Source: an uncultured Collinsella sp.
GTDB lineage: Bacteria; Actinomycetota; Coriobacteriia; Coriobacteriales; Coriobacteriaceae
Assembly (NCBI GenBank): GCA_959026535.1
Contig: CAUFMB010000052.1
Span: 1 to 12,989 of the forward strand
Direction: 5' to 3'
Length of the DNA stretch: 12,989 nt
Position 1 is the first letter of the stretch, and each line of letters starts with the position of its first letter. This document shows positions 5,676 through 12,935 of this stretch, piece by piece. A program made the translations under genes and the position numbers. The notes beneath the pieces are model-generated. The model was given only the letters and a program-made list of their open reading frames with translations, searched no databases and was not told the DNA's origin.

Positions 5676-6335
5676 ATGGAGACGACCACACGCGGCGATG
5701 TACCAAAAACGTTGCGAACCATTGCGTATATCAGCATTCCCGATAGCGCCGATCTTGAATTTTTGCTCTGGGATCTGCAGGATGCCATCGCCGCCTATAC
5801 TCAGCTTTCTGGCACCACGCTCCCCCGCCCGATCGATTTGGAAGCGGATGATGCCGGTGCAGTCGATGGCATCGTGCTGGCCATTGAAGATGTGGCTGAC
5901 GATGAGACGTTGACAGCTATCGAGCAGGCGCTTGAGCGCTTTGGCGGTACGGGAACGCGCGTCTATGCCGCGATTCGAGCCGCGCAAGAGGGCGCTAAGC
6001 AGGCGCGCGGGACCGCCGTTCGTCTGCACGAGGCATGTGAGCGCCATGACCAATTGTGGTGTGGCGGCATTGTCGTCTGTGCCGGCAGCGGTATTGCGGC
6101 GCTTCGCCATTCCCCACGCATGGGCCTCTTGCGCCGACCATTTTCGGAAGCGATGGATAAGCTTGTGGGCGCTGTGCGCATGGGATGCTCCATTGAGCAT
6201 GCGCAGCGACTTGGCGGCGGCAATGCCGTCAACGTCAACGTCGACGGCATTGTTTGCGCCGAGCCAGCCGTGCCCGCGCCGATCTGGCGAGGCGTTCTGA
6301 AACGTCTGGGCACCCATGCTCAGTCAAATATCTAA
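5676..6335 (+). CDS. Unrecognised protein, possibly flavodoxin-fold (NADPH-FMN reductase-like)
   Basis: A 219-residue cytoplasmic protein with no signal peptide or membrane helix. It has a strong AGGAGG four bases before ATG. The middle section (residues 63-145: VDGIVLAIEDVADDE..., RVYAAIRAAQEG, WCGGIVVCAGSGIAAL) has alternating beta strands and helices. The C-terminal part WCGGIVVCAGSGI...RRPFSEAMDKL (128-162) resembles the last segment of flavodoxin/FMN-reductase-like proteins often seen in clostridia and coriobacteria (a GGG-strand followed by a helix). The expected N-terminal phosphate-binding loop of flavodoxins is not visible, so FMN binding is doubtful. A late NAVNVNVDGI strand (183-192) follows. 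It is convergent with the glycosylase gene, the two stop codons being separated by one base. Function unknown. Confidence 0.75.
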   Translation: METTTRGDVPKTLRTIAYISIPDSADLEFLLWDLQDAIAAYTQLSGTTLPRPIDLEADDAGAVDGIVLAIEDVADDETLTAIEQALERFGGTGTRVYAAIRAAQEGAKQARGTAVRLHEACERHDQLWCGGIVVCAGSGIAALRHSPRMGLLRRPFSEAMDKLVGAVRMGCSIEHAQRLGGGNAVNVNVDGIVCAEPAVPAPIWRGVLKRLGTHAQSNI

Positions 6336-6336
6336 A

Positions 6337-6900
6337 TTAGAGAGCGGCCCAGTCAACGGCTTCGTGCCAGCACTCAACAAGGCGCTCCAGACGCCAGGCG
6401 GCATTGGCGGGACTCGTCGAGGGCAGGACGATGGCGGGCAGCCCGGTGCGTTCTTGTAGATAGCGCTTGTAGAGCCGGCCAGCTGTACCTCCGTTGCATA
6501 TCACCTGCTCAATGGGAGCTGCGCCGGTAATGCGCTCGATATGTGCCGGCACAACGTTGCGAATGCTCGCGTCACTCGAGCCCTTAATGTCACAGCTCTC
6601 GATCACGTCCCACAGGGCCACGCCGCCGTTCAGCAGCATGGAGCGCTTGGCGACAATCGAGGCGTCGAGCGTCGCAGGCTCACCGCTTGCCAAAGGGTCG
6701 CCCTCGTTGGGCGGCACGGGCACACCGAGGCATGCGGCCATCACGCGCCAAAAGCGATTCTGAGGGTTACCGTAATAAAAGGCATTGGCACGCGAAAGCA
6801 CCGAGGGAAACGACCCGAGCACCAAAACGCGCGAGTGCTCGTCAAACACGGGTTCAAACCCATGCTCAATATGTTGATAGCCCTCGTCCGGCGCGGCCAC
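6337..6900 (-). CDS. DNA-deoxyinosine (hypoxanthine) glycosylase, uracil-DNA glycosylase superfamily
   Basis: Base-excision repair enzyme expected to remove hypoxanthine (deaminated adenine), and perhaps uracil, from DNA. The 187-residue product matches the small UDG-superfamily HDG group in length and motifs: VLVLGSFPS (residues 25-33), YYGNPQNRFWRVMA (42-55), LLNGGVALWDVIESCDIKGSSDASI (89-113), ICNGGTAGRLY (134-144) and the C-terminal LPSTSPANAAW (159-169, the H/STSP-type DNA-intercalation loop). The start is GTG at 6900, three bases after the TAG of the upstream glycosidase. The site GAGGG inside the end of that gene is 8 nt before it, so translation is probably coupled. Mug-type assignment is less likely because the GSFPS/NPQNRFW pattern is that of the HDG group. 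It ends facing the flavodoxin-like gene with no room for a terminator. Confidence 0.88.
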   Translation of the reverse strand: MAAPDEGYQHIEHGFEPVFDEHSRVLVLGSFPSVLSRANAFYYGNPQNRFWRVMAACLGVPVPPNEGDPLASGEPATLDASIVAKRSMLLNGGVALWDVIESCDIKGSSDASIRNVVPAHIERITGAAPIEQVICNGGTAGRLYKRYLQERTGLPAIVLPSTSPANAAWRLERLVECWHEAVDWAAL

Positions 6901-6903
6901 GAG

Positions 6904-8280
6904 CTAGGCCCTCAGCAGATAGCGCACCTCGTAGGGTGCAAGCTCAAGGGTACCCGTCAGCTCGACCGTGGGAGCATCGTCGGCAAGTAGGTCGACGAAG
7001 GAGCCGTTGAGTTCGCCGGCTCCAAAGGTATAGGGCTCGTTCACGGCATTGACCGCCACAAGCACCGTCGCGTCGTCGCAGGCGCGCTCGAACAGCAGCT
7101 GCTTGTTCTGGATCACCACGTTGCGATAGGCACCGTAGTTGAGAGCACGGGCCGCCGCGTCGTCGGCCGAGCGCAGGTGCGTGAGCTGCTTGATGAAGGC
7201 CGTCAGCTCATTGGGCGCAGGCTCATCGAGCGCAGGTCGCAGCGCCCAGTCGCCATCGGGGCCGCCCTTTTCGCCAGCAATTCCCCACTCGCTACCGTAA
7301 TAGACGCACGGAATGCCTGGCATGCCAAACAGCATGCCATAGGCGGGGCGTAGGCAAGACTTGTCGGTAAGGATGCTCGCCAGGCGCGGCACATCGTGGT
7401 TGTCGACAAACGACAGCAGGTGTTTGCCGCGGTAGATGCACCACGGATCGCCGCCAAACTGGCGATGCAACGAATGGGCAATCTCGAACATGTTGACCGA
7501 ATTAAAGCTGGAGTAAAGGCCCTTGTAGCACTCGTAGTTGGTGCAGGAGTCGAGCATCTCGTCGTTGACAATCTGGTTGTAGTCGCCGTGGAGCGTCTCA
7601 CCGATCAGCACAAAGTCGGACTTGAGCTCACGGGTAAAAGTATGCAGGCGGCGCATAAAATCGCGATCGAGCATATAGGCGACGTCCAGGCGCAGACCGT
7701 CGACGCCAAAGACTTCGGCCCAGCGGCGCACGGACTCAAGCAGGTAATCGACCACAGCGGGATTTTGCAGGTTGAGCTTCACAAGCTCAAGATGGCCTTC
7801 CCAACCCTCGTACCAAAAGCCGTCACCATAGCAGGAGTCGCCATCAAAGCTAATGTGGAACCAGTCCTTGTAGGGCGAGTCCCACTTGCGCTCCTGCACA
7901 TCGCGGAAGGCCCAAAAGCCGCGACCGACGTGGTTGAAGACGGCATCGAGCACCACGCGGATGCCATGGGCGTGCAGCGTCTCGCATACGGCGGCAAAAT
8001 CGGCATCCCCACCCAGGCGGCGGTCGATATGGCGCAGGCTGCGCGTATCATAGCCGTGGCTATCAGACTCGAGCGGCGGGTTGATCAGCACAGCGCCAAT
8101 ACCGAGCTCTTGCAGGTAGTCGGCCCATTGGGCGATTTTCATGATGGGCGCATCGGGGTTGGGCGCGGCGTTGGCAGCCTGGGCGAGCTCATCCTCGGCA
8201 ACGGGTGCAGCGTTTTCGCGCGGAGCCCCGCAAAAGCCCAGTGGATAGATCTGATAGAACGTCGTCTCGTATGCCCACAT
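6904..8280 (-). CDS. Glycoside hydrolase family 13 alpha-glycosidase (alpha-amylase/maltodextrinase-like)
   Basis: Hydrolyses alpha-glucosidic bonds in maltodextrins or related alpha-glucans. There is no signal peptide, so it acts on imported oligosaccharides inside the cell. At 458 residues it is compact: a (beta/alpha)8 barrel (about 1-370) and a small C-terminal beta domain. All four GH13 regions are present: I DAVFNHVG (112-119), II GLRLDVAY (195-202, nucleophile Asp199), III IGETLH (226-231, acid/base Glu228) and IV FVDNHD (291-296, Asp296). The start ATG has GGAGG five bases upstream. An N-terminal starch-binding or pullulanase-type domain is absent. A weak -10-like TACAAT (8316-8321, minus) is the only promoter hint. 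It is first in a two-gene unit with the glycosylase. Neopullulanase, cyclomaltodextrinase or oligo-1,6-glucosidase activity cannot be told apart by eye. Confidence 0.93.
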   Translation of the reverse strand: MWAYETTFYQIYPLGFCGAPRENAAPVAEDELAQAANAAPNPDAPIMKIAQWADYLQELGIGAVLINPPLESDSHGYDTRSLRHIDRRLGGDADFAAVCETLHAHGIRVVLDAVFNHVGRGFWAFRDVQERKWDSPYKDWFHISFDGDSCYGDGFWYEGWEGHLELVKLNLQNPAVVDYLLESVRRWAEVFGVDGLRLDVAYMLDRDFMRRLHTFTRELKSDFVLIGETLHGDYNQIVNDEMLDSCTNYECYKGLYSSFNSVNMFEIAHSLHRQFGGDPWCIYRGKHLLSFVDNHDVPRLASILTDKSCLRPAYGMLFGMPGIPCVYYGSEWGIAGEKGGPDGDWALRPALDEPAPNELTAFIKQLTHLRSADDAAARALNYGAYRNVVIQNKQLLFERACDDATVLVAVNAVNEPYTFGAGELNGSFVDLLADDAPTVELTGTLELAPYEVRYLLRA

Positions 8281-8351
8281 AACAGCCTCCCGGTAAGCTC
8301 AACACAACGACATCCATTGTATGCCCGGCTTGTATCCTCTTCCCCAAAATA

Positions 8352-8418
8352 AGTTGCGGTGGAATAGTTCCTGCTTGGGCCTTCAGAGGCCTTAAACAGG
8401 AACTATTCCACCGCAACT
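8352..8418. repeat. 67-bp hairpin element with perfect 22-bp arms
   Basis: The left arm 8352-8373 (begins AGTTGCGGTGGAATAGTTCC) and right arm 8397-8418 are perfectly complementary. The 23-nt interior carries a further GGCCT-tcag-AGGCC stem, so almost the whole element folds. It sits between the MFS stop (minus, 8434) and the glycosidase start. On the minus strand it is followed by TTATTTT, so it may terminate MFS transcription. The arms are much longer and more exact than a usual terminator. It looks like a dispersed palindromic element. Its arm ends in AGTTCC, slightly like the AGTTTCC of the array at 1468-1637, but I would not call them one family. The rest of the 153-bp gap holds nothing clear. 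Confidence 0.75.
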
Positions 8419-8433
8419 GATGAGGGAACGTGA

Positions 8434-9630
8434 TTAGGCGACGGGCCTTGCGCGGCGTATGGCCGGGAATAGCACCGTGATAGCGAGGATGACGCCCACG
8501 ACGGCGATTGCGCCACCTGCGCAGCCGATCCAGGCGATACCGGGACCCGAAACCACGGCTCCGCCAATCGCGGTACCCGTGCCGATACCGAGGTTGAACA
8601 GGCCCGAGAAGATCGACATGGCGACAGCCGACGAATCCGCCGGCGTGTGCTTGATGAGCTCGGCCTGGAACGCCACATTGAAGGCCGTGGCGCAGCAGCC
8701 CCATAGCGCGCAGACGGCAAGCACCAACACGAGCGCCGAGGCTGCAGGGGCCATAAGCAGCAGAGCCACCGGCACGCCAGAGAGCGTGATAGCCAAGAAC
8801 GGAAAGCGATGCCCATCGAACAGGCGGCCAAACAGCCAGCTTCCGAGCAAACCAGAGCAGCCAAACGCCGTCAGCGTCATGGTAATGGCGTCCGCATCGA
8901 CGTGCGCGACCTGCGCCAGGAAGGGCTCGATATAGCTGTAGCTTGCGTAATAGCCGGTCGCCATGAAGACCGTGACTGCGTAGAGCGCGATGAGGAGCGG
9001 GTTCTTGAGCAGCTCGGGCAGCTGTTTGACGGTAAAGCGCTCACCCGCCGGCATGGCCGGGAACACCGCTGCCTGGTAGACGGCCGCGATGGCTGAGAGG
9101 CCCCCGACCACGGCAAACGTCATGCGCCAGCCCACGGCCAAGCCAATGGCGCGACCGAGAGGCAGGCCAAAGATCTGCGCGATGGACGAGCCCGTAGCGA
9201 TCATGCTGATGGCGAGCGCGCCGTGGCGAGTGTCGACCAGGCGCGAGGCCATAATCGAGGCGACTGACCAGAACACGGCATGTGCGCAAGCGACCACCAG
9301 GCGCGCGCAGACCAGGATGGGATAGGTCGGCGCCACAGCGGACAGGAACTGACCGAGCGAGAACACGGCCAGCACGCCCAGCAGCATCCGCTTAAACTCG
9401 AAACGCGAGGCAAACACCATGAGTGGTAACGACAACAGCATGACGCCCCAGGCGTAGACCGAGATCATGATGCCCGCCTGGGCCTCGGTGAGCGAGAACG
9501 ACGCGGCGATATCAGTCAAAAGGCCGATGGGCATAAACTCCGACGTGTTGAACACGAACGCACAGCAGGTGAGCCCGACGAGCGGGAGCCACTGCCTGAG
9601 CGTGATGCCGTCTTGCCTTGCCTGACTCAT
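8434..9630 (-). CDS. MFS transporter, DHA1-type drug/sugar exporter
   Basis: A 398-residue integral membrane protein with about 12 predicted hydrophobic helices, probably a proton-coupled exporter of sugars or drugs. The N-terminal NTSEFMPIGLLTDIA (residues 28-42) is the hallmark of the SotB/YdhP/AraJ-like DHA1 group. FASRFEFKRMLLGVLAVFSLG (73-93) matches the loop 2-3 motif A region, in degenerate form, and ARLVVACAHAVFWSV follows. The frame is open to a TTG five codons further upstream, but that TTG overlaps the ribosome-binding site itself. GGAG (9640-9643) is nine bases before ATG 9630, which is therefore chosen. It has its own promoter overlapping the feoB terminator and a strong hairpin downstream. 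Substrate cannot be inferred. Confidence 0.9.
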   Translation of the reverse strand: MSQARQDGITLRQWLPLVGLTCCAFVFNTSEFMPIGLLTDIAASFSLTEAQAGIMISVYAWGVMLLSLPLMVFASRFEFKRMLLGVLAVFSLGQFLSAVAPTYPILVCARLVVACAHAVFWSVASIMASRLVDTRHGALAISMIATGSSIAQIFGLPLGRAIGLAVGWRMTFAVVGGLSAIAAVYQAAVFPAMPAGERFTVKQLPELLKNPLLIALYAVTVFMATGYYASYSYIEPFLAQVAHVDADAITMTLTAFGCSGLLGSWLFGRLFDGHRFPFLAITLSGVPVALLLMAPAASALVLVLAVCALWGCCATAFNVAFQAELIKHTPADSSAVAMSIFSGLFNLGIGTGTAIGGAVVSGPGIAWIGCAGGAIAVVGVILAITVLFPAIRRARPVA

Positions 9631-9663
9631 ATATAACGTCTCCAATCATTTTGAGCGGAGGGG

Positions 9664-9693
9664 ATTATATAGCAACGGCCCCGCATCTGTCAG
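9664..9693 (-). promoter_or_regulatory. Promoter of the MFS gene, overlapping the upstream terminator
   Basis: Minus strand CTGACA (9693-9688), an 18-bp spacer and TATAAT (9669-9664), with TG two bases before the TATA tract. The -10 hexamer is a perfect consensus. Predicted start is near 9657, 27 nt before the ATG. The spacer is made of one arm of the feoB terminator hairpin. Confidence 0.65.
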
Positions 9694-9710
9694 CAACAGA
9701 TGCGGGGCCG
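9676..9710 (-). terminator. Strong hairpin downstream of feoB (intrinsic terminator)
   Basis: CGGCCCCGCATCTG (9676-9689) and CAGATGCGGGGCCG (9697-9710) are perfectly complementary, with one more T-A pair and a 5-nt loop. In the minus direction the following bases are TTGCTATATAAT, only moderately U-rich, so termination depends mainly on the very stable stem. Flanking A4 on the + side gives little support for bidirectional use. Confidence 0.75.
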
Positions 9711-9751
9711 AAAACAATTCGATACACAGAGGTTGCGCCGTCAATAAATAA

Positions 9752-12112
9752 CTAAGCCAGCCCCAGCAATATGCCCGCCGAATGCACGACAAACGCCACG
9801 ATCCAGGCGACTGCCACCTGAAACGCGAACACGGCAACGGCGTAGCGCGCGCCCAGCTCGCTCTTGACGGCGCCGATGGCAGCCACGCAGGGCGGATACA
9901 GCAGCGTGAAGACCAAAAACACGTAGGCGGTGAACGGCGAAAACATGGTCGACAACACCGCAGGCGAGGTCGCGCCCAAAAGCACCGTGAGGGTCGAGAT
10001 GACACTCTCCTTGGCGATAAGTCCGGTGACGAGCGCCGTGGATGCACGCCAGTCGCCAAAGCCAAGCGGCGCCAGCGCCGGCGCGATAATGCTACCCAGA
10101 CCGGCAAGCAGACTCTGCGACTGATCGGCGACCACATTAAAGCGGATGTCGAACGTCTGAAGGAACCAGATGACCACGGTCGCGGCAAAGATAATGGTAA
10201 AGGCCTTGGTAATAAAGTCCTTGGCCTTATCCCATGCCAGCATCACCGTCGTCTTGACACTCGGCAAGCGGTAGTTGGGAAGCTCCATGATAAACGGCAC
10301 CGGGTCGCCCTTAAATGCCGTGCGGTTGAGCACCAGAGCGGCAATGCAGCCGACCGCAATGCCAATCAGATAGAGCGAGACCATGGCGGGGACCGTCGCC
10401 TGCGGGAAGAATGCTCCGCACAGCAAGCCGTAAACCGGCAGCTTGGCCGAGCAGCTCATGAACGGCGTGAGCATGACGGTCATCTTGCGGTCGTGCTCGG
10501 ATGGGAGCGTACGGGTCGACATGATAGCCGGCACGGTGCAGCCAAACCCGACGAGCATGGGCACAAAGCTGCGGCCCGAAAGGCCAAAGCGGCGCAGCAC
10601 CTTATCCATGACAAAGGCAACACGCGCCATGTAGCCCGAGTCCTCCAGAATGGAGAGGAACAAAAAGAGCACGACGATAATCGGCAGGAAGGTCAGCACG
10701 CTGCCCACACCCGTAAGCACGCCGTCGACAGCCAGCGAGCGCACTACGTCGTTGGTGCCGAACGCCTTGAGACCCGCATCGGCCGAGGCGATGATGGCAG
10801 CGATGCCGTCCTCCATAAGTCCCTGCAACGCCGCGCCGATCACGCCAAACGTCAGCCAAAAGACGAGACCCATGATCACCAGGAACGCCGGGATGGCCGT
10901 GTAACGACCCGTCAGGATGCGGTCAATCTTGACGGAGCGTACGTGCTCGCGGCTCTCGTGCGGCTTGACGACGCAACGCCCGCACACGTCGCCGATAAAG
11001 CCGAAGCGCATGTCAGCCAGCGCAGATAGACGGTCGGTGCCGGCCTCGCCCTCCATTTGGCTAATGATGTGCTCGATGGCGTCGAGCTCGTTGCGGTCCA
11101 GGTGAAGCGCCTCGGTCACCAGCTCGTCGCCCTCAACCAGCTTGGTCGCCGCAAAACGCACGGGAATGTGCGCCGTCGCGGCATGGTCCTCGATAAGGTT
11201 GGCGATGCCGTGAATGCAGCGATGCAGCGCGCCGCCGTCCGGACCATCGGGCGCGCAGAAGTCCAGGCGACCGGGACGCTCGCGGAACCGCGCCACGTGC
11301 AAGGCATGATCCACCAACTCGCCAATACCCTCGTTGCGGGCAGCACTAATGGGAACAACAGGCACGCCCAGCAGGCTCTCGAGCAGGTTGACGTCCACGG
11401 CGCCGCCGTTGGCCGTCACCTCGTCCATCATGTTGAGCGCGATGACCATGGGTCGATCGAGCTCCATAAGCTGCAGCGTCAGGTAAAGGTTACGCTCGAT
11501 GTTGGTGGCGTCGATGATATCGATGATGGCGTCGGGGTGCTCATCCAGGATAAACTGGCGGCTTACGATCTCCTCGCCCGTGTACGGCGACAGAGAATAA
11601 ATGCCGGGCAGGTCGGTAACGCTTGCCTCGGGGTGGTTGCGGATGGTGCCATCTTTGCGGTCGACCGTCACGCCAGGAAAGTTACCGACATGCTGGTTGG
11701 AGCCCGTCAGCTGGTTGAACAGCGTGGTCTTGCCGCAGTTTTGGTTGCCGGCGAGGGCAAAATGCAGCGGTGCGCCCTCGGGCACGGCCGTCTTTGCCGC
11801 GCGGGGCGAATACGTCCCCTCGCCCAGGGCCGGATGCTCCGTCGTGCCGATTGCGGCGTTAGCGCGCGGACCCGTATCGGTGTCGTGAATGCCCACGAGC
11901 TCGATGCGAGCGGCATCGTCCTTGCGCAGCGTCAACTCGTAGCCACGCAGGCGAATCTCGAGCGGGTCGCCCATAGGGGCGTACTTCATCATGGTGACTT
12001 CAGTGCCCGGCGTTAGGCCCATGTCCAAAATATGCTGTCGGAGTGCCTGATCGTCCGATGCCACCGATGCGACAACGGCGTCCTTTCCAATCTCGAGTGT
12101 ATCGAGTCTCAC
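9752..12112 (-). CDS. feoB: Ferrous iron transporter, FeoA-FeoB fusion
   Basis: Takes up Fe(II) across the cytoplasmic membrane, with a GTP-binding domain controlling the permease. The product has 786 residues. A FeoA (SH3-like) domain is at about 1-75 (GxDAVV..., MGLTPGTEVTMMKYAPMGDP, LRGYELTLRKDDA), then a linker to about 113. The FeoB G domain follows: G1 GNQNCGKTT (122-130), G2 GNFPGVTV (143-150), G3 DLPG (167-170) and G4 NMMD (227-230). A helical domain spans about 265-400. The membrane part has the pore motifs GFGCTVPAIMSTR (522-534, T where many have N) and CSAKLPVYGLL (554-564). The GTG start is supported by GGAGGAA seven bases before it. No separate feoA or feoC lies nearby. A promoter plus direct-repeat operator upstream suggests iron control. 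Confidence 0.96.
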   Translation of the reverse strand: MRLDTLEIGKDAVVASVASDDQALRQHILDMGLTPGTEVTMMKYAPMGDPLEIRLRGYELTLRKDDAARIELVGIHDTDTGPRANAAIGTTEHPALGEGTYSPRAAKTAVPEGAPLHFALAGNQNCGKTTLFNQLTGSNQHVGNFPGVTVDRKDGTIRNHPEASVTDLPGIYSLSPYTGEEIVSRQFILDEHPDAIIDIIDATNIERNLYLTLQLMELDRPMVIALNMMDEVTANGGAVDVNLLESLLGVPVVPISAARNEGIGELVDHALHVARFRERPGRLDFCAPDGPDGGALHRCIHGIANLIEDHAATAHIPVRFAATKLVEGDELVTEALHLDRNELDAIEHIISQMEGEAGTDRLSALADMRFGFIGDVCGRCVVKPHESREHVRSVKIDRILTGRYTAIPAFLVIMGLVFWLTFGVIGAALQGLMEDGIAAIIASADAGLKAFGTNDVVRSLAVDGVLTGVGSVLTFLPIIVVLFLFLSILEDSGYMARVAFVMDKVLRRFGLSGRSFVPMLVGFGCTVPAIMSTRTLPSEHDRKMTVMLTPFMSCSAKLPVYGLLCGAFFPQATVPAMVSLYLIGIAVGCIAALVLNRTAFKGDPVPFIMELPNYRLPSVKTTVMLAWDKAKDFITKAFTIIFAATVVIWFLQTFDIRFNVVADQSQSLLAGLGSIIAPALAPLGFGDWRASTALVTGLIAKESVISTLTVLLGATSPAVLSTMFSPFTAYVFLVFTLLYPPCVAAIGAVKSELGARYAVAVFAFQVAVAWIVAFVVHSAGILLGLA

Positions 12113-12153
12113 GTCCGCGTTCCTCCCCCGGCGCCCACAGGGCGTTGCATTTT

Positions 12154-12187
12154 GTTTATCTTGGCTAACCGTTTGCCATGGCTAACC
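12154..12187. promoter_or_regulatory. Candidate metalloregulator operator: tandem 17-bp direct repeat
   Basis: GTTTATCTTGGCTAACC (12154-12170) and GTTTGCCATGGCTAACC (12171-12187) stand head to tail, both ending in GGCTAACC. GGCTAACC equals a half-site of the known DtxR/IdeR box (GGTTAG-n-CTAACC). The pair lies at roughly +6 to +40 of the feoB promoter, a good place for repression. A degraded third partial copy (ATTTAACCACG) follows at 12188. Assignment to a DtxR-type regulator is inference. Confidence 0.55.
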
Positions 12188-12199
12188 ATTTAACCACGC

Positions 12200-12229
12200 A
12201 TGATAGCGCGAACACATAGTGACGTTCAA
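12200..12229 (-). promoter_or_regulatory. Promoter of feoB
   Basis: Minus strand TTGAAC (12229-12224), an 18-bp spacer and TATCAT (12205-12200). It gives a leader of about 80 nt. The candidate operator starts a few bases downstream of the predicted start point. Confidence 0.6.
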
Positions 12230-12269
12230 TTAACAGATTGCCGCCCTGGCGGGCTCGCAGCGTCAAGTG

Positions 12270-12297
12270 GTTACGCGGTTTGGTAAAACGCCGTAAC
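12270..12297 (-). terminator. Possible weak terminator after the hydrolase gene
   Basis: GTTACG (minus, overlapping the TAG stop) pairs with CGTAAC, and an inner GTTT-tacc-AAAC adds four pairs. No U tract follows, so this may be only an mRNA 3' hairpin. Confidence 0.3.
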
Positions 12298-12917
12298 TAA
12301 AACCCGTGGCGCTCCAGGAAGCGGAAGGCTAGGCGAATCCAAGGACGGACAGCCGCCTGCTTGTCCTCGTTGTCGACCGCAGTGTTGGCGTTGCCGAGCG
12401 AAAGGCCGTGGCCGCCCTGGTCAAAGACATGCATCTCGCATGCGACGCCCTCCTCGGCCATGCGCTGCGCAAACGGATAGACCTGCGCGATCGGCGCCGT
12501 CTTGTCATCGGACACGCCCCACACAAAGGTCGGCGGCATCTGGCGCGAAACATGTGTGGAGGGGCAGATATCGGCCAGGTGCTCGTCAGTTGCCTCGCCA
12601 CCCGTCACCATCGACAGGTAGTCGTTGAGCAGATCGCGCCCCGTCTTGCCGCCCGTCTTGGGCACACGCAAGTCAATGCGCGGATCGCGCGTCTGCATGT
12701 CGCGCACATAGGCAAAGTCGAGCAGCGGATAGCCCAGCACCACGGCATCGGGACGAATGTCGTCCGGACGCGCCCCTGCCAGGCCCGCGAAGGGACCGGT
12801 CTTCCACTGTGTCGCCAGCGAGGCGCAGATCATACCGCCCGCAGAAAAGCCCACAACGCACACGCGCTTGGGATCGACATGCCACTCGTCGGCATTCGCA
12901 CGAACCGTGGCGACCAT
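12297..12917 (-). CDS. Alpha/beta hydrolase (BD-FAE/acetyl-esterase-like), 5'-truncated
   Basis: Likely a cytoplasmic carboxyl-ester hydrolase such as a sugar acetylesterase. From the first Met the part seen is 206 residues: nucleophile motif GFSAGG (residues 23-28, Ser25), the YPLLDF strand (63-68), WGVSDDKTAP (133-142, catalytic Asp138 or Asp137) and GGHGLS (168-173, His170), ending with WIRLAFRFLERHGF. Family members run to about 280-300 residues and carry an oxyanion-hole HGGG/HGGA motif some 70-90 residues before the nucleophile. That part is absent here. The frame still reads like protein for nine more codons (EHPQADLAK) up to 12944, then hits TAG at 12945-12947. The first Met has no convincing ribosome-binding site. 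The gene is therefore probably broken just before the window edge, and the product may not be functional. Confidence 0.7.
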   Translation of the reverse strand: MVATVRANADEWHVDPKRVCVVGFSAGGMICASLATQWKTGPFAGLAGARPDDIRPDAVVLGYPLLDFAYVRDMQTRDPRIDLRVPKTGGKTGRDLLNDYLSMVTGGEATDEHLADICPSTHVSRQMPPTFVWGVSDDKTAPIAQVYPFAQRMAEEGVACEMHVFDQGGHGLSLGNANTAVDNEDKQAAVRPWIRLAFRFLERHGF

Positions 12918-12935
12918 CTTGGCAAGATCTGCCTG

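Noticed and set aside
7396..8352. 318-codon + strand open frame opposite the GH13 gene
   Set aside because: The minus-strand gene has all four catalytic regions intact. The opposite frame is a shadow.
9631..9645. TTG at 9645 as the MFS start
   Set aside because: The TTG overlaps the GGAG ribosome-binding site that serves the ATG at 9630, and conserved sequence begins after the ATG.
9782..11029. 415-codon + strand open frame opposite feoB, and similar frames to 12016
   Set aside because: Highly charged, His/Arg/Gln-rich translation with no ribosome-binding site, opposite a well-supported FeoB.
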